Source of the DNA: Microbacteriaceae bacterium
GTDB taxonomy: Bacteria; Actinomycetota; Actinomycetes; Actinomycetales; Microbacteriaceae
NCBI GenBank assembly: GCA_030840185.1
Contig: JAUZFY010000059.1
Span: 1 to 7,095 of the forward strand
DNA length: 7,095 nucleotides
Direction of reading: 5' to 3'
Below are positions 1 through 6,070 of this stretch, piece after piece (position 1 is the stretch's first letter; each line of letters begins with the position of its first letter). The position numbers and the translations under genes were made by a program. The notes below the pieces were generated by a model, which made no database searches, was not told where the DNA came from, and saw nothing but the letters and a program-made list of their open reading frames with translations.

Positions 1-131
1 CTGTGCTGCAGGACGGCTGGGGGCTGGAGCGCCGCTCGATGTCGCTCTCGGCCTACTGGGCTCTCGGCCGCGCTGAAGACAGCTTCCAGGCCGAGAAGCG
101 CGAGCCGATCGGACAGATCTTCCCGGAGTGA
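1..131 (+). CDS. C-terminal end of a probable siderophore-interacting protein (partial)
   Basis: Only the last 42 codons are visible, in the frame beginning at base 3 and ending in TGA at 129-131. The peptide contains LSAYWALGRAEDSF and ends EKREPIGQIFPE. The Tyr-Trp followed by Gly-Arg-x-Glu and an arginine/lysine-rich tail resembles the C-terminus of siderophore-interacting FAD/NAD(P)H ferric-siderophore reductases (SIP family), where a YWxxG motif ends the nucleotide-binding domain. Such enzymes release iron from imported siderophores in the cytoplasm. The gene is convergent with the operon to its right and separated from it by 78 bp, so it is probably functionally unrelated and marks the downstream border of the cluster. 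The family call rests on this short tail alone and is tentative; the reading frame itself is open with GC-rich third positions. Confidence 0.6.
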   Translation, partial: VLQDGWGLERRSMSLSAYWALGRAEDSFQAEKREPIGQIFPE

Positions 132-209
132 TGTCCGCGCGCAGTGTGGTTGCTGCACGCCGCTGCGGCTGTCACCGAAGGTCTGTGAGGCGGTGGGCCG
201 GATCGCGGC

Positions 210-1076
210 TCAGCTGCCTACAGTCGGCACAGTCAGTGCATCGTGGTAACTCCGCAGCACTCGCTCGTCAAGATGGTGGAGCACCCGCCGCGCTCGGGTG
301 ATCTCGTGCTCCACGTCGATCGCCGCGATGGCCAGAGCTCCGCGCGACCAGGTCCGAGACAGCACGTCGCCGCCAGGTCCCACCACTTTCGCCTGTCCGA
401 GGAACCTCAAACCGCCGGTGACCCCGGTCTGGTTCGAGGAGATGACGATGACCTGGTTTTCAGCCGCGCGGGCACAGTCGTAGAGGTCGAACAGGCGCGA
501 CTGGCGGTCTTGCTGGAGCCGCTCCGCCCGGTCGGTGACACTCGCCGGCCATGCCGAGAGGCATGCGATGATGACGGCACCATCCAAGGCCAGCGACCTG
601 GCAGCCTCAGGGAATGTCTTGTCGTAGTCGATGAGCAGGCCCATCCGACCGATCGGAGTGTCGAAAGCCTGGAACGTGTCGCCCGGTGAGAAAACGAGCG
701 ACTCGCCGAGGGGCTGATGCACCTTCCGATGCATCCCGAGAATGCCGGTACCGGTCAGCGCCACAGCAGTGTTGTAGCGAGCGACGGAACCGTCGCGCCA
801 CTCCTCTTCGGTGAAGCCGAGACAGACCACCATGTCACCGGCCAGCTCGGCGATTCTCCGAAGCTCGGGGCCATCGATGGACACGGACGGCGGCATCGAT
901 GCCGGGTCGGGGTGGGCCATGTCGGCGAGGTAGCCACCGAGTGTTGCATCCGGGAGCACCAGCAGTGACACGTCAGCGTCACGGGCGTCTTCGATGATCC
1001 CGGCGATTTTCGCCAGAGCACGGTTGATGTCCCGTCCGAAGTGTGCTGCGACTGCCGCGAGCTTCGTGATGGCCAT
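210..1076 (-). CDS. Carbon-nitrogen hydrolase (nitrilase superfamily) paralog lacking the catalytic Glu and Cys
   Basis: A 288-aa protein with the full nitrilase-superfamily fold, of normal length. It aligns along its whole length with the hydrolase at 5181-6062; shared blocks include HRKVHQPLGE and AKVVGPGGDVL. Active members use a Glu-Lys-Cys triad. Here the Glu position in LPxATLGGYL is Asp43 (GAT at 948-950), the Lys is kept as Lys118, and the nucleophile position in the LLIxYDKTFPE segment is Asp150 (GAC at 627-629) instead of Cys. Glu125 after the Lys loop is retained. The frame is intact, so this is not an ordinary pseudogene. Normal thiol catalysis should be impossible; it may be a pseudoenzyme subunit or regulator, or carry changed chemistry. 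It is the last gene of the operon, starting 10 nt after the ligase stop. The ATG has only a weak upstream GGA. Confidence 0.9.
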   Translation of the reverse strand: MAITKLAAVAAHFGRDINRALAKIAGIIEDARDADVSLLVLPDATLGGYLADMAHPDPASMPPSVSIDGPELRRIAELAGDMVVCLGFTEEEWRDGSVARYNTAVALTGTGILGMHRKVHQPLGESLVFSPGDTFQAFDTPIGRMGLLIDYDKTFPEAARSLALDGAVIIACLSAWPASVTDRAERLQQDRQSRLFDLYDCARAAENQVIVISSNQTGVTGGLRFLGQAKVVGPGGDVLSRTWSRGALAIAAIDVEHEITRARRVLHHLDERVLRSYHDALTVPTVGS

Positions 1077-1086
1077 ACAGTCCAGT

Positions 1087-2538
1087 CTAGGGCGAGGTGC
1101 TTGCGTCGGCCCGGCCGCGTGCGAGGATGCTGCGCCTCACTTTTCCCGCGTCATCCCGGACAGGCTCGCGAGAGAGCTCTATTATCCGGGGCACCATTTC
1201 CGGAGCGAGGTTGGCTTGTGCCCAGACAAAAAGTTCCGCAGTGCCGAGTTCGGCATCGGCAATATCGACGATGGCGCGTACGAGTGCGCCCAGATCTGCG
1301 TCCGGCACCCCGAAGGCAACGGCTGACCGGACCAGGGGGTGCTGCTCGAGCACCCGCTCGACCTCGATCGGGTAGATCGTCACCCGGCCGGAAACGATGA
1401 GGTCGTCCGCGCGGTCGATCACCCAGAGATACCCGTCATTGTCCATCCGGCCGTCATCGCCCAGGGACGTCCACTCCCCGGTGGGAGTTTCGCGGCCGAG
1501 GTAACGGAATGGTGCTCCGCCTTCGCGGGTCATCTCAATCCTGCCCACGGTGCCGCGCGGAACTACGTGCCCGTGCTCGTCAACGACTCGCATCCGGGAT
1601 CCGCCGATGGGTCTCCCGACGGATCCGGGGCGCTCAAGCCATTCCGACCCGGTGATCATCGTCAGGCCTGCCGACTCTGTCCCGACGTAGACCTCGTTGA
1701 CGCGTGATGGGCCGAGCCACTGGATCCAGTTCCGTTTCAGGGCCGGATCGCAGGGCGCGCCGAGGTGAACGAACGACTCGAGCGACGCCAGCCTGGCGGC
1801 GGCCTTGACCGGTTCGGGGAGGTTCCAGATCCGGTTCATCATTGTCGGCACCATCATCATCCAGGTGACCTCGTGCTCATCAATCGCCCGGAGCACTCGG
1901 GCTTCGTCGAAACGCGGCAGAACGACCAGGCTGTGGCCACTCATCAGGCCCCGCATGGCATAGGTGAACGGCGCGGAATGGTACAGCGGACCAGCGACCA
2001 GTTGGACAGCCTCATGCGGGATGAAGGCAGCGACCTGGGCATCCGGGTCAATAATCGCGCCAGCCGTGGCGAGCACGATCTTCGGCTGCCCGGTGCTGCC
2101 GCTGGACGTCGGCGCCTTCCATGAGCGCGCTGCAGCGTCCGGGAGGATGGCATCCGACTCAATGCTGCGGAAGCCTGCCGGTACCGCGAGCGTTCCTGGA
2201 TATTCGGTCATACTGCCGCCGACCACCAGCGCGGAGGCCGCCAACTCGACGACTGCTCGACGTTCAGGTGGCGGCAGACGGTGAGAGAGAGGTTGCGGTG
2301 TGGCGCCAAGTTTCCAGATGGCAACGCAACTGACGACGAACTCGACGCTGTTCGGCAATGTCACCGTGACCAGGTCGTCCTGTTTGACACCCAGTGCCGC
2401 ATATGCGCGTGCCAGGGAGTTGCTTCGCAAGTCCAGCTCCGCACGGCTGAGGACCTCGTCGTCATCGCGGACCGCGAGCCGACCAGGGTCCTGCGCGGCG
2501 AGGGAGGTGATCGCACGCGAGATCGTCATTCGCGTCAT
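1087..2538 (-). CDS. AMP-forming acyl/aryl acid ligase (ANL superfamily)
   Basis: A 483-aa adenylate-forming enzyme, expected to activate a carboxylic acid with ATP to an acyl-AMP and then usually transfer it to CoA or another acceptor. Core motifs in order: SSGSTGQPK phosphate loop (about 145-153), YVGTE (284-288, the canonical YGxTE with Val in place of Gly), LGDDG (359-363), hinge region DRADDLIVSGRVTIYPIEVE (375-394) and the C-terminal DDAGKVRRS, which supplies the expected lysine (Lys466). It is slightly short for the family, but both the large N-terminal and small C-terminal domains are present. No carrier protein or condensation domain is seen nearby, so a CoA ligase or amide-forming role is more likely than NRPS loading. 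The ATG overlaps the glycosyltransferase stop by 1 nt (TGATG), suggesting coupled translation; an in-frame ATG at 2529 is an alternative. The substrate cannot be read from sequence. Confidence 0.9.
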   Translation of the reverse strand: MTRMTISRAITSLAAQDPGRLAVRDDDEVLSRAELDLRSNSLARAYAALGVKQDDLVTVTLPNSVEFVVSCVAIWKLGATPQPLSHRLPPPERRAVVELAASALVVGGSMTEYPGTLAVPAGFRSIESDAILPDAAARSWKAPTSSGSTGQPKIVLATAGAIIDPDAQVAAFIPHEAVQLVAGPLYHSAPFTYAMRGLMSGHSLVVLPRFDEARVLRAIDEHEVTWMMMVPTMMNRIWNLPEPVKAAARLASLESFVHLGAPCDPALKRNWIQWLGPSRVNEVYVGTESAGLTMITGSEWLERPGSVGRPIGGSRMRVVDEHGHVVPRGTVGRIEMTREGGAPFRYLGRETPTGEWTSLGDDGRMDNDGYLWVIDRADDLIVSGRVTIYPIEVERVLEQHPLVRSAVAFGVPDADLGALVRAIVDIADAELGTAELFVWAQANLAPEMVPRIIELSREPVRDDAGKVRRSILARGRADASTSP

Positions 2539-3632
2539 CAGTACCAGCCGAGGATCGACCGGTACAGCTGGGCATGAGCGTCAGCGGCGGCAGACCAGCT
2601 GTACTCGGCAGCAAGCATCCGTCCTGCTGTCCTCGGTTCCTCGTCTGCGAGAGCGCGGGTCAGGGCGGCCGCGATTGACGGGACGTCGGAGGCGTAGTCG
2701 ACGGTGGTCTTGAATATCTCGCGCAGGACAGGGAGTTCGCGAGCGACCACGGGCACGCCGGCGGCCAGGGCTTCCATAGCGGCCATGCCGAAGCCCTCTT
2801 TGGTTGACACGAACGCGAGAACCTCGCTGGCTGCGACCAGCGCCGGTAGGCGGTCGTCGTCGACGACGCCGACCAGCCGGTACTCGACGCCGAGCTGCCT
2901 GGCGCGCTGCTCGAACGCCGCTCGGTAGTCGCGGTAGTCGAAGAGGGTCTCACCTCCCGCGAGCACGAGTGCGATCTCAGGATGGGTCTGGCGGAGAATC
3001 GCATAGGCATCGAGGAGGTCGATGGTGCCCTTACGCGGTTCAATACCGCCGACGGCGAGGATGTATGCGCCGAGCTCGCGCTGCCACTCTTCTCGGGCGG
3101 CGCGAGCCGCTGGGTCGCTCGAGGCAGCGTCTGCGAATCGGTGGGCGTCGACACCGTTCGGGATCACGGTGGGATTCAGGCCCCAACCTGCCCGCACCTC
3201 GGCGGCGACGGCTTCCGACACGCATATTCGGGCGATTGGCTCCACGATGGCCCTCTCATGGCAGCTCACCAACTCGGGGGTGGTGAAGCTGTCGAGGTGA
3301 TGAATAGTGCGGATGCAGTGATCGACGGCGTTTGCGCTGATGCAATCCTCGGCGTGGACGATGTCGTAGAGGTCCGGCTCGAACGCGGCGCGGAGGGTGG
3401 CGATCGAGCGAACGATCCGTTCGCCGACCGTCTCGCTCTCATCCGGGGAGAAGGGAACCACGCGCACCTTAACCGACGCATCCACCCGCCGGAAGAAGGC
3501 AGCATCGCCGCCGCGGCCGAGGGTCCAGACGGTGACGTCTTCGCCGCGGCCGGCGAGGGCCTCGGCGAGGGCGAGGGTGTGCACTACTCCCCCGCGCGGC
3601 TTCGTCGAGTAGGTCAGTAGCGCCACTCTCAC
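2538..3632 (-). CDS. GT4 glycosyltransferase, MSMEG_0565-like family
   Basis: A GT-B fold retaining glycosyltransferase of about 364 aa, expected to move a sugar from a nucleotide-sugar donor to an acceptor in the cytoplasm. With the GTG at 3632 as residue 1 it begins with the typical hydrophobic strand RVALLTYSTKPRGG, followed by VHTLALAEALA. The donor half carries VIPNGVD (about 156-162), GGIEPRKG (about 195-202) and the EX7E motif EGFGMAAME (Glu279 and Glu287), diagnostic of family GT4. The opening PRGGVVH block and the gene context match the MSMEG_0565-type glycosyltransferase of Nit1C clusters. The frame is open to 3752, but that extension overlaps the preceding flavoprotein and is low-complexity, so I place the start at GTG 3632, 4 nt after the flavoprotein stop. 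GTG at 3626 is also possible, and no strong ribosome site helps choose. Acceptor unknown. Confidence 0.88.
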   Translation of the reverse strand: MRVALLTYSTKPRGGVVHTLALAEALAGRGEDVTVWTLGRGGDAAFFRRVDASVKVRVVPFSPDESETVGERIVRSIATLRAAFEPDLYDIVHAEDCISANAVDHCIRTIHHLDSFTTPELVSCHERAIVEPIARICVSEAVAAEVRAGWGLNPTVIPNGVDAHRFADAASSDPAARAAREEWQRELGAYILAVGGIEPRKGTIDLLDAYAILRQTHPEIALVLAGGETLFDYRDYRAAFEQRARQLGVEYRLVGVVDDDRLPALVAASEVLAFVSTKEGFGMAAMEALAAGVPVVARELPVLREIFKTTVDYASDVPSIAAALTRALADEEPRTAGRMLAAEYSWSAAADAHAQLYRSILGWY

Positions 3633-3636
3633 CGCG

Positions 3637-4893
3637 CTACTGGACAAGTTCTCCAATACGTGTCGAGACGATCTGCTCGGCAAGGAACCGGGCGTCGCGT
3701 TCGATTCCCGCGAAGCGGCCGGATCCCCAACTGTAGAGCCAGGGCAGGCCAAGGAAGTACAGGCCAGGAGCCGGGCTCACGCCTCGCTGATGGGTGGGGT
3801 GCCCGTGACCGTCGAATACGCCGACGTTCACCCAGGAGTAGTCAGCGTGATACCCGATCGACCAGACGATCGATGTGATTCCCGCCTTCTCGAGGTCAAG
3901 AGCAGGCGGCTCGACGGCAGGCTGCCAGACTGGCTTGTAGCGAGCTTCGGTCGGCGCATCAATCCCGGCCCGCTCGATGTAGGCGTCGATGTCGTTCTTG
4001 ATCGAGTCTGCTACCGCATCGGCATGATCGAGGGATGCCGCCAGGGTGGGGGCGAACGACAGCTCCGTGCCGCTGAAGCCTGTCAGCCTGCCGTAGAGCG
4101 CCATACCCTGGGTGGCGAACGAACGCAGGTCGATGTCTCGACCGCCGTCACGGCCGGTCATGTAGTGGTTGGTGCTCTCGCGTTTCGCCAATCCCCCTGC
4201 GTGTTTGGTGACCGCGATGTCGTAGATGCCCATATCGTGCAGCCACTCGATGCAGTCCTTGCCGCGGTAGAAGCGGGCACAGCGAGGCGCTCCGCCGACC
4301 GCGAGGTGAACCTGGCGCCCATCCAGATGCAGGTCCTCGGCAATCTGGGCTCCCGACTGGCCGGACCCGACAACGAGAACAGCGCCGTCGGGGAGTTCGG
4401 CGGAGTTGCGGTATTCAGAAGAATGCAGCTGGCGGATGCCCGTGGGGAGTTGGTCAGCGTAGGGCGGAATGATCGGGGTGTGGTATCCGCCGGTGGCGAT
4501 CACCACCCGGTCCGCCGTCACCGCTCCAACCGTCGTCGAAAGGGCATAGCCGTCCTCGGTTTGGCTGAGCCCAGTGACTTCCACCCCTTCGACGACCGGT
4601 GCATCGAATGACCGGGCATAGTCGGTGACGAACGTGTGAACCTGTTCGCGGGTCATGAACCCGTTTGGGTCGTCCGCCTTGTACACCCATCCTGGTAGGC
4701 GGCATTGCCAATTCGGGGTGACCAGAGTGAAGTTGTCCCACCGGCCCGTCCGCCATTCGTGAGCGATCGTCTCCCGCTCAAGCAGCACGTGGTCGACGCC
4801 CTCCTCCGTGAGCAGCTTGCTCAGGGAGAGGGCGGCTTGTCCCGCGCCGATGATGGCTACCTCGAAGTGGCTGTGATTCGTAAGTGCGACCAT
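3637..4893 (-). CDS. MSMEG_0569-like flavin-dependent oxidoreductase (FMO-like)
   Basis: A 418-aa class B monooxygenase-like flavoprotein. The N-terminal Rossmann motif GAGQAA (16-21) should bind FAD. The second motif GSGQSG (176-181), inside VLVVGSGQSGAQIAEDL, should bind NAD(P)H. VIATGGYHTP (131-140) and SIVWSIGY (341-348) are the usual linker elements of this superfamily. The C-terminal GLYFLGLPWLYSWGSGRF matches the closing FAD contact. The architecture and neighbours fit the MSMEG_0569 family, which occupies the nitH position in pseudomonad Nit1C clusters. It probably performs NAD(P)H- and O2-dependent oxygenation, perhaps at nitrogen, but the substrate is unknown. There is no signal peptide or membrane segment, so it is cytoplasmic. 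It starts 1 nt after the previous stop, with a good GGAGG at 6-nt spacing. Confidence 0.92.
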   Translation of the reverse strand: MVALTNHSHFEVAIIGAGQAALSLSKLLTEEGVDHVLLERETIAHEWRTGRWDNFTLVTPNWQCRLPGWVYKADDPNGFMTREQVHTFVTDYARSFDAPVVEGVEVTGLSQTEDGYALSTTVGAVTADRVVIATGGYHTPIIPPYADQLPTGIRQLHSSEYRNSAELPDGAVLVVGSGQSGAQIAEDLHLDGRQVHLAVGGAPRCARFYRGKDCIEWLHDMGIYDIAVTKHAGGLAKRESTNHYMTGRDGGRDIDLRSFATQGMALYGRLTGFSGTELSFAPTLAASLDHADAVADSIKNDIDAYIERAGIDAPTEARYKPVWQPAVEPPALDLEKAGITSIVWSIGYHADYSWVNVGVFDGHGHPTHQRGVSPAPGLYFLGLPWLYSWGSGRFAGIERDARFLAEQIVSTRIGELVQ

Positions 4894-4894
4894 G

Positions 4895-5188
4895 TCAGGC
4901 CTCCAGTGGTGGCAGCATCGAGAGGACCCTCACTGCGGCGGACGGGTTGAAGTTCTGGGCGGTGGCGAGGATCTCGGCCTTCTGCTGCATCGCGGATGTG
5001 CATTCGAAACCAAACTTGGCCCTGACCCGGGCGCTGGCGACATCGAGCGCTTCGGCACTCTTGGTGACAAATTCCTGCAGCGGGTACTCGGAACCGGCGG
5101 AGAGGAAGTCGTGCATCACCAGAGATGGTGAGTAGAGATTGGCGACGGTTCCGTCAGGCCAGCGGACGGTGAAAGTCATTTCAGGCAT
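4895..5188 (-). CDS. MSMEG_0570-like nitrogen starvation response family protein (small)
   Basis: A 97-aa soluble protein starting MPEMTFTVRWPDG, with SPSLVMHDFL, EYPLQEFVTKSAEAL and ASARVRAKFGFECTSA further on. The length, the opening W-P-D-G strand and the RVRAKFGF segment match the small MSMEG_0570 family (nitG position) of Nit1C clusters; its biochemical function is unknown. The frame is open upstream to 5347, but the extra N-terminus lies inside the hydrolase gene and has the arginine/serine-rich look of out-of-frame translation. The ATG at 5188 is chosen because it gives the conserved N-terminus. This start overlaps the hydrolase stop by 8 nt, a coupled arrangement. Two conserved Trp/Pro/Asp-rich turns and no membrane segment suggest a compact cytoplasmic accessory protein, possibly a partner of the adjacent flavoprotein (inference). 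Confidence 0.88.
   Translation of the reverse strand: MPEMTFTVRWPDGTVANLYSPSLVMHDFLSAGSEYPLQEFVTKSAEALDVASARVRAKFGFECTSAMQQKAEILATAQNFNPSAAVRVLSMLPPLEA
4900..4904 (-). promoter_or_regulatory. Ribosome binding site of the flavin-dependent oxidoreductase
   Basis: GGAGG on the minus strand, with 6 nt between it and the ATG at 4893. It lies inside the last codons of the small MSMEG_0570-type gene. It is the clearest Shine-Dalgarno sequence in the window and fixes the flavoprotein start; most other internal junctions have weak sites and probably rely on translational coupling. Confidence 0.75.
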
Positions 5189-6062
5189 TGATCGATTCCC
5201 ATTCGGTCTCAGCATCGGCATAGGAACTCGGACGACGGTCTCTGAGGTGGAACATCGAGCGGCGGGCGGTCGCGAGAACATCCGCAATATCGACCTCGGC
5301 GATAGCGAGGCCTGCATCAACACCCGTCGTCGCGAGGACGTCACCACCAGGCCCGACGACCTTGGCGCTGGCGACGAACCGCAGCGAGCCGAACTCGCCT
5401 GCCTGGTTGGAGGCGACCCACACGACCTGGTTCTCGAGCGCTCTGGCCTGGTCGAAGATGTTGAACCGCTTCGTCCAGCGGTCCTCGCTCAGGTCGGCCG
5501 CACCCGCGGTGCGAGAACCTGGCCACGCGGAGATGCAGACGATCACCTCGGCGCCGTCCAGCGCCAGCGCGCGGGCGGACTCGGGGAACGCTTTGTCGTA
5601 GCAGATCATCATGCCGATGCGGCCGATCGGGGTGTCGAAGGCGGTGAAGCTCTCCCCCGCGGCATACGACATGTTTTCGCCCAACGGTTGATGCACCTTG
5701 CGATGGATGCCCAACACTCCGCTGCCGTCGAGCGCGATCGCCGTGTTGTATCGGATGATGGCGCCGTCCTGCTCGTCGGCCTCGCAGATGCCGATCACCA
5801 CGATGATGTCGCCGGCCAAGTCGATCACCCGTGCGATCTCTGGCCCGTCCACCCGCAACGCGGGCGGTAGGGACTTGGGCTTGCGGGAGTCTTCAGGGCC
5901 GCCGAGGCTGGAGAGGTATCCGCCGAGCGCGGCCTCCGGCAGCGCCAGCAGTCGCACTCCGCGTGACCGGGCTTCGCTGAGGAGGGTCCCTATGGTCGCA
6001 TAATTCTGTTCGAGATCTCGACCGAAGTTCGCGGCGGCGGCCGCGAGAGTTGTCATTGTCAT
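5181..6062 (-). CDS. Carbon-nitrogen hydrolase, amidase-type nitrilase superfamily member (active triad)
   Basis: A 293-aa enzyme with a complete triad: Glu43 in LPEAALGGYL (GAG at 5934-5936), Lys122 in HRKVHQPLGE (5697-5699) and nucleophile Cys154 in MMICYDKAFPE (TGC at 5601-5603). Glu129 is the usual second glutamate. The CYDxxFPE context is that of amidases and carbamoylases; classical nitrilases, including the Nit6803 type, have CWEN-like contexts. Amide or carbamoyl hydrolysis, or a related acyl transfer, is therefore more likely than nitrile hydrolysis. The protein is cytoplasmic and family members normally oligomerise. It begins 8 nt after the stop of the GNAT-AIR synthase gene; ATG codons at 6062 and 6056 are both possible, with no strong ribosome site for either. 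It is the intact paralog of the altered protein at 210-1076 and carries four more residues in the variable loop near residues 51-67. Confidence 0.92.
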   Translation of the reverse strand: MTMTTLAAAAANFGRDLEQNYATIGTLLSEARSRGVRLLALPEAALGGYLSSLGGPEDSRKPKSLPPALRVDGPEIARVIDLAGDIIVVIGICEADEQDGAIIRYNTAIALDGSGVLGIHRKVHQPLGENMSYAAGESFTAFDTPIGRIGMMICYDKAFPESARALALDGAEVIVCISAWPGSRTAGAADLSEDRWTKRFNIFDQARALENQVVWVASNQAGEFGSLRFVASAKVVGPGGDVLATTGVDAGLAIAEVDIADVLATARRSMFHLRDRRPSSYADAETEWESINA

Positions 6063-6070
6063 TGTTCTTG

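Noticed and set aside
159..169. Short hairpin GCCGCTGCGGC in the convergent gap, as a possible terminator
   Set aside because: The stem is only 4-5 bp with a very short loop and no T-run on either strand, too weak to call a terminator.
2855..2868. Perfect 14-bp palindrome CGTCGTCGACGACG
   Set aside because: It sits inside the glycosyltransferase and is explained by consecutive Val and Asp codons (VVDDD); no second copy or regulatory position supports an operator.
2926..2940. Short repeated CGGTAGTCG units
   Set aside because: They encode the DYRDYR stretch of the glycosyltransferase; a two-copy coding repeat with no sign of a mobile or CRISPR element.
3633..3752. 40-residue N-terminal extension of the glycosyltransferase reading frame
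   Set aside because: It overlaps the end of the flavoprotein gene, is low-complexity and Ser/Pro/Arg-rich, and precedes the typical RVALLTYSTKPRGG start; GTG at 3632 fits the family and the operon spacing.
2982..4611. Long plus-strand open frames opposite the glycosyltransferase and flavoprotein (212 and 273 codons)
   Set aside because: They are antisense to genes with clear catalytic motifs and show no recognisable motifs themselves; long antisense frames are common in high-GC coding DNA.
5189..5347. Upstream extension of the small MSMEG_0570-type reading frame
   Set aside because: It lies wholly inside the hydrolase gene and reads like out-of-frame Arg/Ser-rich translation; the conserved N-terminus begins at the ATG at 5188.
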